Source: Heliocidaris erythrogramma (Eukaryota > Echinodermata > Echinoidea > Camarodonta > Echinometridae). Taken from it: a stretch of 64,000 nt of DNA. The notes beneath the pieces were generated by a model, which saw only the letters and a list, made by a program, of their open reading frames with translations, ran no database searches and was not told the DNA's origin. This document shows, in pieces, positions 43,705 through 55,250 of the stretch (position 1 is its first letter; the number at the start of each line of letters is the position of its first letter). The stretch covers positions 50,041,925 to 50,105,924 of the forward strand of contig CM046858.1 in assembly GCA_025617745.1 (NCBI GenBank), in the 5' to 3' direction. A program made the translations under genes and the position numbers.

Positions 43705-44132
43705 TAAAAGATGGATAGCTGGAGCTGGGGCATTTGTAACAAATGAATAATTGCGGAACATATTCATCCGCACAATCAATCCCATTGCATGATTTATAAT
43801 TAACTCATATATTTCTTTTAATCAGCGATAGCCATTGTCATTTTTAAATTACTCAACATGAAAAAAATCAAAACTTTCACCACAAAGCACACATAAGATG
43901 GATCCCTAAGATTTAAACATTGAAGAAATAACATTTTCGTATAGAGGTCTAATTTAGAACCACATGTCACTTTATTATGACTCAACATCTATGATTCTAC
44001 GGGGTAACCTCGCTAGCCATAAGGATCGCTATTCATAAGGAACACTTATTCATAACGACTGCTATCCATAATGCGTGACTAAATGAACAGTGGTTTTGTA
44101 TAATAATAATAAAAATAATAATAATCTGCATT

Positions 44133-44469
44133 TATATGGCGCTTCTTCCAGTAAGTAACTGCTCAAAGCGCTTTACAGTGTATTATTTGCCCCGGTTATT
44201 GGATCCTATTACAATGCTGCACTTATAGTGCACATTCTCCACTTCACAAGGGAACATTCCAGTCTGGCTGCCATTTTACAGGCGCACATATACTATTCCA
44301 GTAACAGTGACATTCGCATCCTACCGGGTACCAATTTAACACCTGGGTGGAGAGTGGCGGCAAATGTAGATTAATGTCTTGCCAAAGGACATTAGTGCCG
44401 CGGCGGGACTTGAACCGCAAACCATGTGATCCACAGTCCGGTGACATATCCACTAGACCACGACACCTC
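44133..44469 (-). mobile_element. tRNA-derived SINE (minus strand)
   Basis: Read on the minus strand: a tRNA-like head (GTGGTCTAGTGGATATG as A box, GCGGTTCAAGTCCC as B box, 44395-44465), then a conserved middle (CACCTGGGTGGAGAG inverse side, CTACCGGGT near 44320), then a LINE-like tail GCGCTTTGAGC to GCGCCATATAAAT with (ATT)n. Same family as 58422-58725 and 63944-64000. Confidence 0.75.
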
Positions 44470-44849
44470 TACACTCTAAAAAACATAAGTGCTGTTTTCA
44501 GCACCAGGACGGATGAATTTAGCACTTTCTGAGGGCTTGCATAGGGACTACACTCAGAGTGCTATTGAATGCACACAGCGTGTTATTTCAGCACTTTCAC
44601 GGGAGCTGGACCGGCTCCTTAAAAAAATAAAAATCGTGATTCTGGCCAGCCTCGAACCAGGGTCCGCTGATCGAGAATTGCTGGCATTACCGCTAGACTA
44701 ACTCGCATCGTACGATTTAGAGCAGATCACATTGTTACATAGTGAATTTACGAGGTCTGTTAAGTTGTTTTGATATTCGTTATTCGATATTCGATATTCA
44801 TTTGATATTCATTTGATATTCAAAATTGCCTAAAGTCGGATTTTTTTTT

Positions 44850-47800
44850 TGAGGTATACCTGGCGCCCACGGTCCCCGATCTAATGCCATGATGACCTTG
44901 ACCTTGACCCCTCAAGGTCACGGTCAAAAATGGCGCCAAAAATGAATACTAGCTTTTTGACGAACTGAAAGTGGCCCAAAATCCAAAATTTTTTCACCCC
45001 TGCCTGGCGCTGACGGTCCCCGATCTAATGACATGATGACCTTGACCTTGACCCCTCAAGGTCACGGTCAAAAATGGCGCCAAAAATGAATACTAGCTTT
45101 TTGACGAACTGAAAGTGGCCCAAAATCCAAATTTTTTTAACCCCTGCCTGGCGCCCACGGTCCCCGATCTAATGACATGATGACCTTGACCTTGACCCCT
45201 CAAGGTCGCCAAAAATGAATACTAGCTTTTTGACGAACTGAAAGTGGCCCAAAATCCAAATTTTTTTCACCCCTGCCTGGCGCCCACGGTCCCCGATCTA
45301 ATGCCATGATGACCTTGACCTTGACCCCTCAAGGTGACGGTCAAAAATGGCGCCAAAAATGAATACTAGCTTTTTGACGAACTGAAAGTGGCCCAAAATC
45401 CAAATTTTTTTCACCCCTGCCTGGCGCCCACGGTCCCCAATCTAATGACATGATGACCTTGACCTTGACCCCTCAAGGTCACGGTCAAAAATGGCGCCAA
45501 AAATGAATACTAGCTTTTTGACGAACCGAAAGTGGCCCAAAATCCAAAATTTTTTCACCCCTGCCTGGCGCCCACGGTCCCCGATCTAATAACATGATGA
45601 CCTTGACCTTGACCCCTCAAGGTCACGGTCAAAAATGGCGCCAAAAATGAATACTAGCTTTTTGACGAATCGAAAGTGGCCCAAAATCCAAAATTTTTTC
45701 ACCCCTGCCTGGCGCCGACGGTCCCCGATCTAATGACATGATGACCTTGACCTTGACCCCTCAAGGTCACGGTCAAAAATGGCGCCAAAAATGAATACTA
45801 GCTTTTTGACGAACTGAAAGTGGCCCAAAATCCAAATTTTTTAACCCCTGCCTGGCGCCCACGGTCCCCGATCTAATAACATGACCTTGACCTTGACCCC
45901 TCAAGGTCGCCAAAAATGAATACTAGCTTTTTGACGAACTGAAAGTGGCCCAAAATCCAAATTTTTTTCACCACTGCCTGGCGCCCACGGTCCCCGATCT
46001 AATGCCATGATGACCTTGACCTTGACCCCTCAAGGTCACGGTCAAAAATGGCGCCAAAAATGAATACTAGCTTTTTGACGAACTGAAAGTGGCCCAAAAT
46101 CCAAATTTTTTTACCCCTGCCTGGCGCCCACGGTCCCCGATCTAATGCCATGATGACCTTGACCTTGACCCCTTAAGGTCACGGTCAAAAATGGCGCCAA
46201 AAATGAATACTAGCTTTTTGACGAACCGAAAGTGGCCCAAAATCCAAAATTTTTTCACCCCTGCCTGGCGCCCACGGTCCCTGATCTAATGACATGATGA
46301 CCTTGACCTTGACCCCTCAAGGTCACGGTCAAAAATGGCGCCAAAAATGAATACTAGCTTTTTGACGAACTGAAAGTGGCCCAAAATCCAAATTTTTTTA
46401 ACCCCTGCCTGGCGCCCACGGTCCCCGATCTAATAACATGATGACCTTGACCTTGACCCCTCAAGGTCGCCAAAAATGAATACTAGCTTTTTGACGAACT
46501 GAAAGTGGCCCAAAATCCAAATTTTTTTCACCCCTGCCTGGCGCCCACGGTCCCCGATCTAATAACATGATGACCTTGACCTTGACCCCTCAAGGTCGCC
46601 AAAAATGAATACTAGCTTTTTGACGAACTGAAAGTGGCCCAAAATCCAAATTTTTTTCACCCCTGCCTGGCGCCCACGGTCCCCGATCTAATGCCATGAT
46701 GACCTTGACCTTGACCCCTCAAGGTCACGGTCAAAAATGGCGCCAAAAATGAATACTAGCTTTTTGACGAACTGAAAGTGGCCCAAAATCCAATTTTTTT
46801 TCACCCCTGCCTGGCGCCCACGGTCCCCGATCTAATGCCATGATGACCTTGACCTTGACCCCTCAAGGTCACGGTAAAAAATGGCGCCAAAAATGAATAC
46901 TAGCTTTTTGACGAACCGAAAGTGGCCCAAAATCCAAAATTTTTTCACCCCTGCCTGGCGCCCACGGTCCCCGATCTAATGACATGATGACCTTGACCCC
47001 TCAAGGTCACGGTCAAAAATGGCGCCAAAAATGAATACTAGCTTTTTGACGAATCGAAAGTGGCCCAAAATCCAAAATTTTTTCACCCCTGCCTGGCGCC
47101 TACGGTCCCCGATCTAATAACATGATGACCTTGACCTTGACCCCTCAAGGTCACGGTCAAAAATGGCGCCAAAAATGAATACTAGCTTTTTGACGAACTG
47201 AAAGTGGCCCAAAATCCAAATTTTTTTCACCCCTGCCTGGCGCCGACGGTCCCCGATCTAATGCCATGATGACTTTGACCTTGACCCCTCAAGGTCACGG
47301 TTAAAAATGGCGCCAAAAATGAATACTAGCTTTTTGACGAACTGAAAGTGGCCCAAAATCCAAATTTTTTTAACCCCTGCCTGGCGCCCACGGTCCCCGA
47401 TCTAATAACATGATGACCTTGACCTTGACCCCTCAAGGTCGCCAAAAATGAATACTAGCTTTTTGACGAACTGAAAGTGGCCCAAAATCCAAATTTTTTT
47501 CACCCCTGCCTGGCGCCCACGGTCCCCGATCTAATGACATGATGACCTTGACCTTGACCCCTCAAGGTCACGGTCAAAAATGGCGCCAAAAATGAATACT
47601 AGCTTTTTGACGAACTGAAAGTGGCCCAAAATCCAAATTTTTTTCACCCCTGCCTGGCGCCCACGGTCCCCGATCTAATGCCATGATGACCTTGACCTTG
47701 ACCCCTCAAGGTCACGGTCAAAAATGGCGCCAAAAATGAATACTAGCTTTTTGACAAATCGAAAGTGGCCCAAAATCCAAAATTTTTTCACCCCTGCCTG

Positions 47801-48778
47801 GCGCCCACGGTCCCTGATCTAATGACATGATGACCTTGACCTTGACCCCTCAAGGTCACGGTCAAAAATGGCGCCAAAAATGAATACTAGCTTTTTGACG
47901 AACTGAAAGTGGCCCAAAATCCAAATTTTTTTAACCCCTGCCTGGCGCCCACGGTCCCCGATCTAATAACATGATGACCTTGACCTTGACCCCTCAAGGT
48001 CGCCAAAAATGAATACTAGCTTTTTGACGAACTGAAAGTGGCCCAAAATCCAATTTTTTTCACCCCTGCCTGGCGCCCACGGTCCCCGATCTAATGCCAT
48101 GATGACCTTGACCTTGACCCCTCAAGGTCACGGTCAAAAATGGCGCCAAAAATGAATACTAGCTTTTTGACGAACTGAAAGTGGCCCAAAATCCAAAATT
48201 TTTTTACCCCTGCCTGGCGCCCACGGTCCCCGATCTAATAACATGATGACCTTGACCTTGACCCCTAAAGGTCACGGTCAAAAATGGCGCCAAAAATGAA
48301 TACTAGCTTTTTGACGAACTGAAAGTGGCCCAAAATCCAAATTTTTTTCACCCCTGCCTGGCGCCCACGGTCCCCGATCTAATGCCATGATGACCTTGAC
48401 CTTGACCCCTCAAGGTCACGGTCAAAAATGGCGCCAAAAATGAATACTAGCTTTTTGACGAATCGAAAGTGGCCCAAAATCCAAAATTTTTTCACCCCTG
48501 CCTGGCGCCTACGGTCCCCGATCTAATAACATGATGACCTTGACCTTGACCCCTCAAGGTCACGGTCAAAAATGGCGCCAAAAATGAATACTAGCTTTTT
48601 GACGAACTGAAAGTGGCCCAAAATCCAAAATTTTGTCACCCCTGCCTGGCGCCGACGGTCCCCGATCTAATGCCATGATGACTTTGACCTTGACCCCTCA
48701 AGGTCACGGTCAAAAATGGCGCCAAAAATGAATACTAACTTCTTGACGAACCAAAAATGATTTTTTTTCACCCCTGCC
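44850..48778 (+). repeat. Satellite array, 28 direct copies
   Basis: Units start near CTGGCGCCCACGGTCCCC and come in a long form of about 144 bp and a short form of about 127 bp that lacks ACGGTCAAAAATGGCGC. Each contains TGACCTTGACCTTGACCCC and GAATACTAGCTTTTTGACG. Units differ by few substitutions. The array ends abruptly at an inversion point near 48778. Confidence 0.9.
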
Positions 48779-49580
48779 TAGTATTCATTTTTGGCGCCAT
48801 TTTTGACCGTGACCTTGAGGGGTCAAGGTCAAGGTCATCATGTCATTAGATCGGGGACCGTGGGCGCCAGGCAGGGGTGAAAAAATTTTGGATTTTGGGC
48901 AACTTTCAGTTCGTCAAAAAGCTAGTATTCATTTTTGGCGCCATTTTTGACCATGACCTTAAGGGGTCAAGGTCAAGGTCATCATGTCATTAGATCGGGG
49001 ACCGTCGGCGCCAGGCAGGGGTGAAAAAATTTTGGATTTTGGGCCACTTTCAGTTTGTCAAAAAGCTAGTATTCATTTTTGGCGCCATTTTTGACCGTGA
49101 CCTTGAGGGGTCAAGGTCAAGGTCATCATGTCATTAGATCGGGGACCGTGGGCGCCAGGCAGGGGTGAAAAAATTTTGGATTTTGGGCAACTTTCAGTTC
49201 GTCAAAAAGCTAGTATTCATTTTTGGCGCCATTTTTGACCGTGACCTTTCGGGGTCAAAGTCAAAGTCATCATGTCATTAGATCGGGGACCGTGGGCGCC
49301 AGGCAGGGGTGAAAAAATTTTGGATTTTGGGCCACTTTCAGTTCGTCAAAAAGCTAGTATTCATTTTTGACCGTGACCTTGAGGGGTCAAGGTCAAGGTC
49401 ATCATGTCATTAGATCGGGGACCGTGGGCGCCAGGCAGGGGTGAAAAAATTTTGGATTTTGGGCCACTTTCAGTTCGTCAAAAAGCTAGTATTCATTTTT
49501 GGCGCCATTTTTGACCGTGACCTTGAGGGGTCAAGGTCAAGGTCATCATGGCATTAGATCGGGGACCGTGGGCGCCAGGT
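48779..49580 (-). repeat. Satellite array, 6 inverted copies
   Basis: The same unit in reverse orientation (TTTTTGGCGCCATTTTTGAC, then GTCAAGGTCAAGGTCATC), completing a palindrome with the last direct copies. It runs into the right terminal inverted repeat. Confidence 0.9.
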
Positions 49581-49782
49581 ATACGTCAAAAAAAATCCGA
49601 CTTTAGGCAATTTTGAATATCAAATGAATATCAAATGAATATCAAATGAATATCAAATGAATATCGAATATCGAATAACGAATATCAAAACAACTTCACA
49701 GACCTGAATTTACGACACCACATAGTTCATGTCATCTACTTGACTCCCATGACTAAACTGGATTGCAAGAAGCGTTCGTTAA

Positions 49783-50427
49783 GCCTCGGTCACACAGCAC
49801 TCCGCGTCTAAATCACGTACAAAAAGTTATGAAAATCTGGTGGACGTGGTCGTAAGTGGTAATTTTTGGTCAATTTTGGTTTGACCGTGCTTTGTACGGG
49901 GTATGGCCGTCGTCGGCTGTTCCACTGCGGAAGCACTGCCTACGCACGGCTAACCACGTCCAGCCACGTCCAGCCACGTGTAAGGCTAAAAAAAGTACGC
50001 GGAAAAATCCATTTGTCAGTGATAAGCCGCTAAACGCACGCTATTTCCCGCGATACCAACGCGTAACACCCGTCCGATGACCGTGCTCTGCCCTTGACAG
50101 ACCGCTAAACTTTCGCGTCTTACCGCGTCTCCCCAAGTTTTAATCACTGCCGGAACACGGATTATCACGTGTGTTTCACGTGTGTTGCGCGTCTTTACCA
50201 CATGTGCCGCCCGTGGTTGTCCGCGGGCTAAAATTTTGAGCAGTTCAAAACTTTTTGCCACGTCCGACGCCGTTCCGATTTTTCTCCGCGTCCTGCCACG
50301 TCTATAAATCGACCGTAGCTCGTCTTAAACTCGACATCAACGCGAACAACACCGTCTGCTTCACGGGAGACCACTTTTTGACGGGTTTTGGCCGTGATTA
50401 AGCCGTAAAGCGCTGTGTGACCGGGGC
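49783..50427. mobile_element. TTAA-flanked MITE (nest level 4)
   Basis: The ends GCCTCGGTCACACAGC and, inverted, GCCCCGGTCACACAGC are flanked by TTAA (49779-49782 and 50428-50431). The 645-bp interior has many CACGTCC/CCGTG motifs and no coding frame. The empty site is the GTTAGTCTAT of the short copy near 23315. Confidence 0.75.
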
Positions 50428-50837
50428 TTAAGTCTATCGGTAACGTCAGCGCCTCTCAATCAGCGGAACCTGGTTCGAGGCTCGCCACGGTCACAATTTT
50501 TTTTTTTTTTTTGCTGATAAATTAGCACACTTGTAAGTGCTAAAACAGCATTTCAGGTGCAGTCACTATACGAAGACCGAACAAGTAGCACTTCAGTTTT
50601 TACAGTGTATGAAAAGCGGTCCTTCTAAATAGCGAGCAAAACCATAGAAAACTTACCTCGCTATTCATAAGGACCTCCATTCATAAGGATTATTATTACT
50701 ACTATTTATAACTATTCCTAAGGACCGCTATTCATAACGCGCGTTAAATGAATAGCGAGCGGACCCCGATTCTACTGTATAAACATTTAGCAATATATCA
50801 ATAGTCACTAAAACACTGGTTAAAACAACAGATTATT

Positions 50838-51697
50838 AGGTGGGCTGTACTTCAAGTACAGACCACCTTATATTTTAGTACGAATTATTCTTCTTCTTTT
50901 TTCTTTCTTTCTTTCTTATGACTGCGGTAATAATATCTCCTTTGTAGGCGCCTTGAGCATCCTCTGGGATGGATATGTGCGCAATATAAATCTAGCTATT
51001 GTTATGATTATTATTATTAATATTATCTATTTTTTTTTCTAAACACTTTTTTTATCTCCAAAAATACCCATTCAAACGTCCTCAAATTTGGTACAATGGT
51101 AGATAATATTATGGTAATTCTCACAGCACATAATTTTTTTTTCAACATAGTCAATACATCGTGACGTCATCTAGGCACCATTTAGTAGTAGAAGTAGTAG
51201 TAGTAGCAGTAATAAGTAGTATTATTATCATTACCAATATCATGGTGGTTACCACCACCACCATCATCAGCAACATATCATCTTATTATCGTTATCATCA
51301 CAAAAGGTAAGATATCAAAGAAATCTTTAAAAATAGACAACTTCTTGTTTCCTAATATTCGTGTTCTAGGGGTTGGATTCTATCTTTCCCTCTCTCTCTC
51401 TCTTCCACAATATTCCATTCACGTATAATCAGATTGTGTAGTTAAATCATACTATACTACACAATACCAAACTACTCACCTTCAACTTAACAATCCATCA
51501 AGCACAGTACTATTATAATCATAAATATACACAATATGAGCGTGACTATGAGAAGTCTCAGCCTGTTCCATGGATTAAATATTTTGAAAAAGTTTCTGTG
51601 GCGAGACAATAACCACATCTACCACTGACTGCAACAAATTTGAGCACAAATTTTGAAAAAATTACTTCTTTTTTTATTATTGTTCCACAGCCCACCT
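50838..51697. mobile_element. TA-flanked inverted-repeat element
   Basis: The ends TAGGTGGGCTGT and ACAGCCCACCTA fit a Tc1/mariner-type TA target. Just inside the left end is a small palindrome (CTGTACTT-CAAGTACAG). A LINE-type tail (AGGCGCCTTGAGC to GCGCAATATAAAT, 50946-50992) is inserted within. No transposase. Confidence 0.55.
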
Positions 51698-52057
51698 ACT
51701 TGTTCAACTCAAGATATACTAACATGTTATATGAAAAAATAGCCATCCTTCAAACACGTAGGAAATCGAAAGCACTCCGAAAGTATATATATATTTTTTT
51801 TATCTGCTACTGTTTGCGATTTGGAGCTACATGTTATTTCTTGAAATGTTAGGCTATCAAATTCCTGTCAAAATGTTTTTATGTTTTTAATAGCTTACTT
51901 ATAAAACAGACTGGACACTTCAAATGGAAGGTCCAGATTGAAATGATTAACTAATAATATTTTTAAGATACTAGGTATTCGCAACACATGGAATCCAAAT
52001 CGAAAATGACTGAAATACAAGTTGGTAGATATCTGGCTGCTGTTTTCTAATAATAAC

Positions 52058-52700
52058 GTGACCCTCCACCACAAAACGACCAATAAGTCGCAATGGGAGT
52101 TTTAGAGTAAATAGCTGATAAAAGTTGTTTGGGGTAGAAATTTTTCATTTAATTTTGTTTGTATTTTCTGAAAGTTAACTTATAAATCTACCATCTGACA
52201 AAATTTGGGGGTAAAATACAATGTTGAAATAATTATGTTTTTTCTCTCATTCAAAATGACCATTTTTTTTTCTTGGACATTCAAACTTGGTGTGTCAGCT
52301 TGCTGGGATCGTACTTCACATCGCTTTTCTGGTATAGATAAAAACTATGGAATGTCCAATAGTCAAAATCTACATAAACAAAGAAATATATCTATTTTAA
52401 AAGTATGGAAAGTTTGAACTTAATCCAATTATAGGCTAGGGAGTTTTAACTCAACCTTTTGTGCGACTAACAATAGGACACAGATTAGGCGCTCTTAAAT
52501 GGTCACTTTTGGATCCCGTTTCTCTATTGTTTGGCCATTAGCCTGTCTGACACTCTGACATTCTCATTGTAATTTATAAGGGTTTGCTTAGTATATACAA
52601 GACAAGTTATATATCATTTTAAAGCTTAGAATCTAAGCTTTTAAACTGTGCTGAATACAAAAAAATCCGACTTATTGGTCGTTTTGTGGTGGAGAGTCAC
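52058..52700. mobile_element. MITE with CCACAAAACGACCAATAAGT ends
   Basis: Inverted ends of about 33 bp (GTGACCCTCCACC, then CACAAAACGACCAATAAGTC) enclose 643 bp. The right end carries CTCTCCACC instead of CCCTCCACC. No coding content. Confidence 0.75.
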
Positions 52701-53456
52701 CTATGTAGATGTTATGACCCTACGACATGTACAATATAAGAATGTTTTGATGCATGACTTTTCGCAGCTCGATTTATAGATACATACTATTTTAAATTGG
52801 TGTCCTTGGTTGCATATCTCGGGCATGTGGGTTGATATGACATTGTGTTTCATGTTGCCTACATAGGCCTATAAGATTATGTCATTCAGATGTAGTCATT
52901 ATCTCTGTTAACTCCCATTTCGTGGGATTTCTATTTGAGAGCCTAGGACAAAAGGGATGTGCAGTTTTTTTAGTCGCTTGATCGCAGCATTTTTTTCAAG
53001 TAGTAATCTCACATATTGTCATTAATGTGTACCAAAGGAGAGTTGAGCCATGGATCAAGTCTTCTAATGGGTGGCTCATCTCTCCCCGGGTCGACTTTTT
53101 TGGCATGTGAATTCCCTTGAAAGCAGCAACAGTTCTATCAAATTCCATCAAAATCTCTTCAATGAGTGAAATGCACAGGCTACATGTTGCCCACAGTGCA
53201 ACAAAAGTAACTGTTCCTATATATGTAAATGTAGAAAGGGTCGAACCTCTAACTCTAAAATCCGCTTTTTGGAACAATTTAGAGTTCTTCCTTCGCCTCA
53301 TGTTTAAATAGCTGTTATGCAACTTTTTGTCTTAGTTAAAAACAAAGATATGTGACACACAACCAACAGAGGGTGTTTGAACTATCTTTCTTGAATGTAA
53401 GTGGTAGTTCTGGGGGTGGATCAACTCTCCCTGTGGCTCAACTCACCTGGATCTCC

Positions 53457-53914
53457 CCTACGCACTCGCAAGGAATAGGGCCAAGCGCGGAACCGAACTC
53501 TAAGTTGGGTTCCGCGCGAGCATGTATGCGTTATCCTTTAGTTTCTTCATACTCGTAGAATGCCAGGTAAAAAGGTTTAAGTTTAATTTCACTCATTCTA
53601 GCTGTACACAAGTTATTTTATCAGGTAATTGGTACGCTTTAATTAAAAGCCCTTTATTGCATATAAACAAATATGTTTGAATAATGAGATTTTTGAAAAG
53701 ATATTATATGTATTGTCATGTGACAAGCACAATTGTTCATGAATCAATTGTAGAGAAGAATTTGACGTGGGTCACGTAATGTTTTGTTCAGCTAACCACA
53801 AATTGACTTACAGTGATGAGACTTCGATATTGACCTATTAAATTAAGGATGATCTGTACGAAACCAACAAAATAGTCCATGGTGCCAAGATGTAAAGTCT
53901 ACGGATTCTTTATT
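53457..53914. other. No feature recognised
   Basis: AT-rich sequence between the outer foldback element and the LINE remnant. Confidence 0.4.
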
Positions 53915-55250
53915 TGATAGATCTCTGGTTTAGATCCAGAATTACTGGCAAACTATAGACCAATAGCGAAGCTTAAGTTTGTTGCAAAGTTAATAGAGCG
54001 AGCAGGTGTCAACCAAATACATGCCTATTTGGAAAGGAATAGATTGTATGGCAAAACACAATCGGCATATAGGAAGCATCATAGTGTTGAGACAGCGATG
54101 GTTCGCATTTTTAATGACTTACTTCTTGCAGCGGACAGAGGCCAGGAGACGGTGCTAGTGATGCTGGATTACTCGTCTGCCTTTGATATTATCGAACATG
54201 ACATCATGCTCCGTCGTCTCACGTCAGGTTATGGGATTGCTGGCACTGCTTTGGACTGGTTTCGATCATATTTTAGTAACCGAACTCAAAGTGTATTAAT
54301 TAATGGTATTGCATCTATCCCTATTGTTTTAACACAATGAGTTCCTCAGGGCTCAGTTATGGGGCCATTGTGTTTTTCAATGTATACTGCTCCATTGGAA
54401 GATGTAATAGAGAAATGTGGTATGAGTAAAATGGTTTATGCTGATGATACTCAGATCTATATCTCAGTACCAAAATGTGCAGATAATTATATAGTCATTC
54501 CTCGGATTGAATCATGTCTACGTAAAATCCAGGATTGGTCTTTCCAAAACAGCCTAAAACTAAATCTTGGGAAAACTGAAGTCTTACAAGTTAATTCTCG
54601 TGACAAATCTTCTTCACCATTGTCTGTTAATGTTTCAGATTTTCCCATTTTGTCTGTTTCCAAAGCGCGGGACCTTGGAGTAATTGTTCAAGATGACCTT
54701 AGTATGAAAGCTCATATTTAATTACATGTGTAAATCAGCAGCCCTGGGTCTACACAGGATTGGGAAAATAAGACACCTTTTGGACAGGTCCACTACAGAG
54801 AAACTAGTGCATGCATTTATCTTTAGTTACTTAGATAACAATAATGGTCTACTCTTAGGGAGTTCCTGACTCTCAGCTCTCTCGATTACAACGCATACAA
54901 AATTCAGCCGCAAGGCTTATAATGCGTAAAAAGAAATTTGAACACATAACTCCAATCCTGCGTACTCTGCATTGGCTGCCGATAAAATCCCGTATTAAGT
55001 TCAAAGTAATTACACTTGTATTTAAATGCCTTTATGGAATTGCCCCCTCTTATCTTACTGAACTTATTAAGCCATATCAACCTGGTCGAAACTTACGCTC
55101 ACAATCAAAAAACCTCCTCTCTGAAATACGTGTGAAATCCAAAACTTTTGGTGATAGGGCTTTTGAAAAAATGGCACCAACACTATGGAATAAATGTTGC
55201 CATATCCAGGTCATAACTTTGTGTGTCCCCATCCTTGAAAAAATTCTTCT
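53915..55250 (+). pseudogene. LINE reverse transcriptase remnant
   Basis: Blocks in order: [85 protein letters not shown] near 54440, LHWLPIKSRIKF near 54970 and FGDRAFEKMAPTLWN near 55150. A TGA at 54338 replaces the Gly before VPQG, a stop follows at 54719, and frames shift before the C-terminal block. The endonuclease is missing. A CR1/L2/Rex-like clade is likely. 55251-55865 beyond holds nothing recognisable. Confidence 0.8.

Larger units (their letters stand above)
44753..49705. mobile_element. Satellite-carrying foldback element (nest level 4)
   Basis: Terminal inverted repeats of about 100 bp start AGGTCTGTTAAGTTGTTTTG, continue through repeated GATATTCATTT and end near AAAGTCGGATT; the right end is the inverse. 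The 9-bp direct repeat GAATTTACG flanks it exactly (44744-44752 and 49706-49714), and the empty site is seen in the other MITE copy near 23240. The interior is an array of a single satellite. No coding frame is present, so movement would need trans-acting enzymes. Confidence 0.88.
44470..50609. mobile_element. tRNA-bearing inverted-repeat MITE, copy 2, expanded by insertions (nest level 3)
   Basis: The left end TACACTCTAAAAAACATAAG and, inverted at 50609, TACACTGTAAAAACTGAAG. The flanking halves match the 508-bp copy at 22979-23486. Its two tRNA-like segments lie at about 44645-44705 and 50435-50495. The interior is opened by a foldback element at 44753-49705 and a TTAA-flanked MITE at 49783-50427. 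Confidence 0.75.
43993..50775. mobile_element. Foldback element with CTATTCATAAGGA arms (nest level 2)
   Basis: Arms at 43993-44090 and 50620-50775 hold repeated CGCTATTCATAAGGA-like units, inverted with respect to each other, ending near CGGGGTAACCTCGCTA and, inverted, CGGGGTCCGCTCGCTA. A SINE (44133-44469) and the level-3 element lie between them. Confidence 0.6.
42672..53456. mobile_element. Outer foldback element with GAGAGTTGAGCCA arms (nest level 1)
   Basis: The left end GGAGATGCAGGAGAGTTGAG is matched inverted at 53456 by GGAGATCCAGGTGAGTTGAG. Both arms (42672-42930 and 53030-53456) carry scattered GAGAGTTGAGCCA/C units. Between them lie the other elements described from 43157 to 52700. 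Whether the two arms belong to one insertion is inferred from their matching ends. Confidence 0.6.

Noticed and set aside
44850..49580. CRISPR-like array of regular repeats
   Set aside because: Units are 127-144 bp, contiguous without unique spacers, partly inverted and in an animal genome; this is a satellite.
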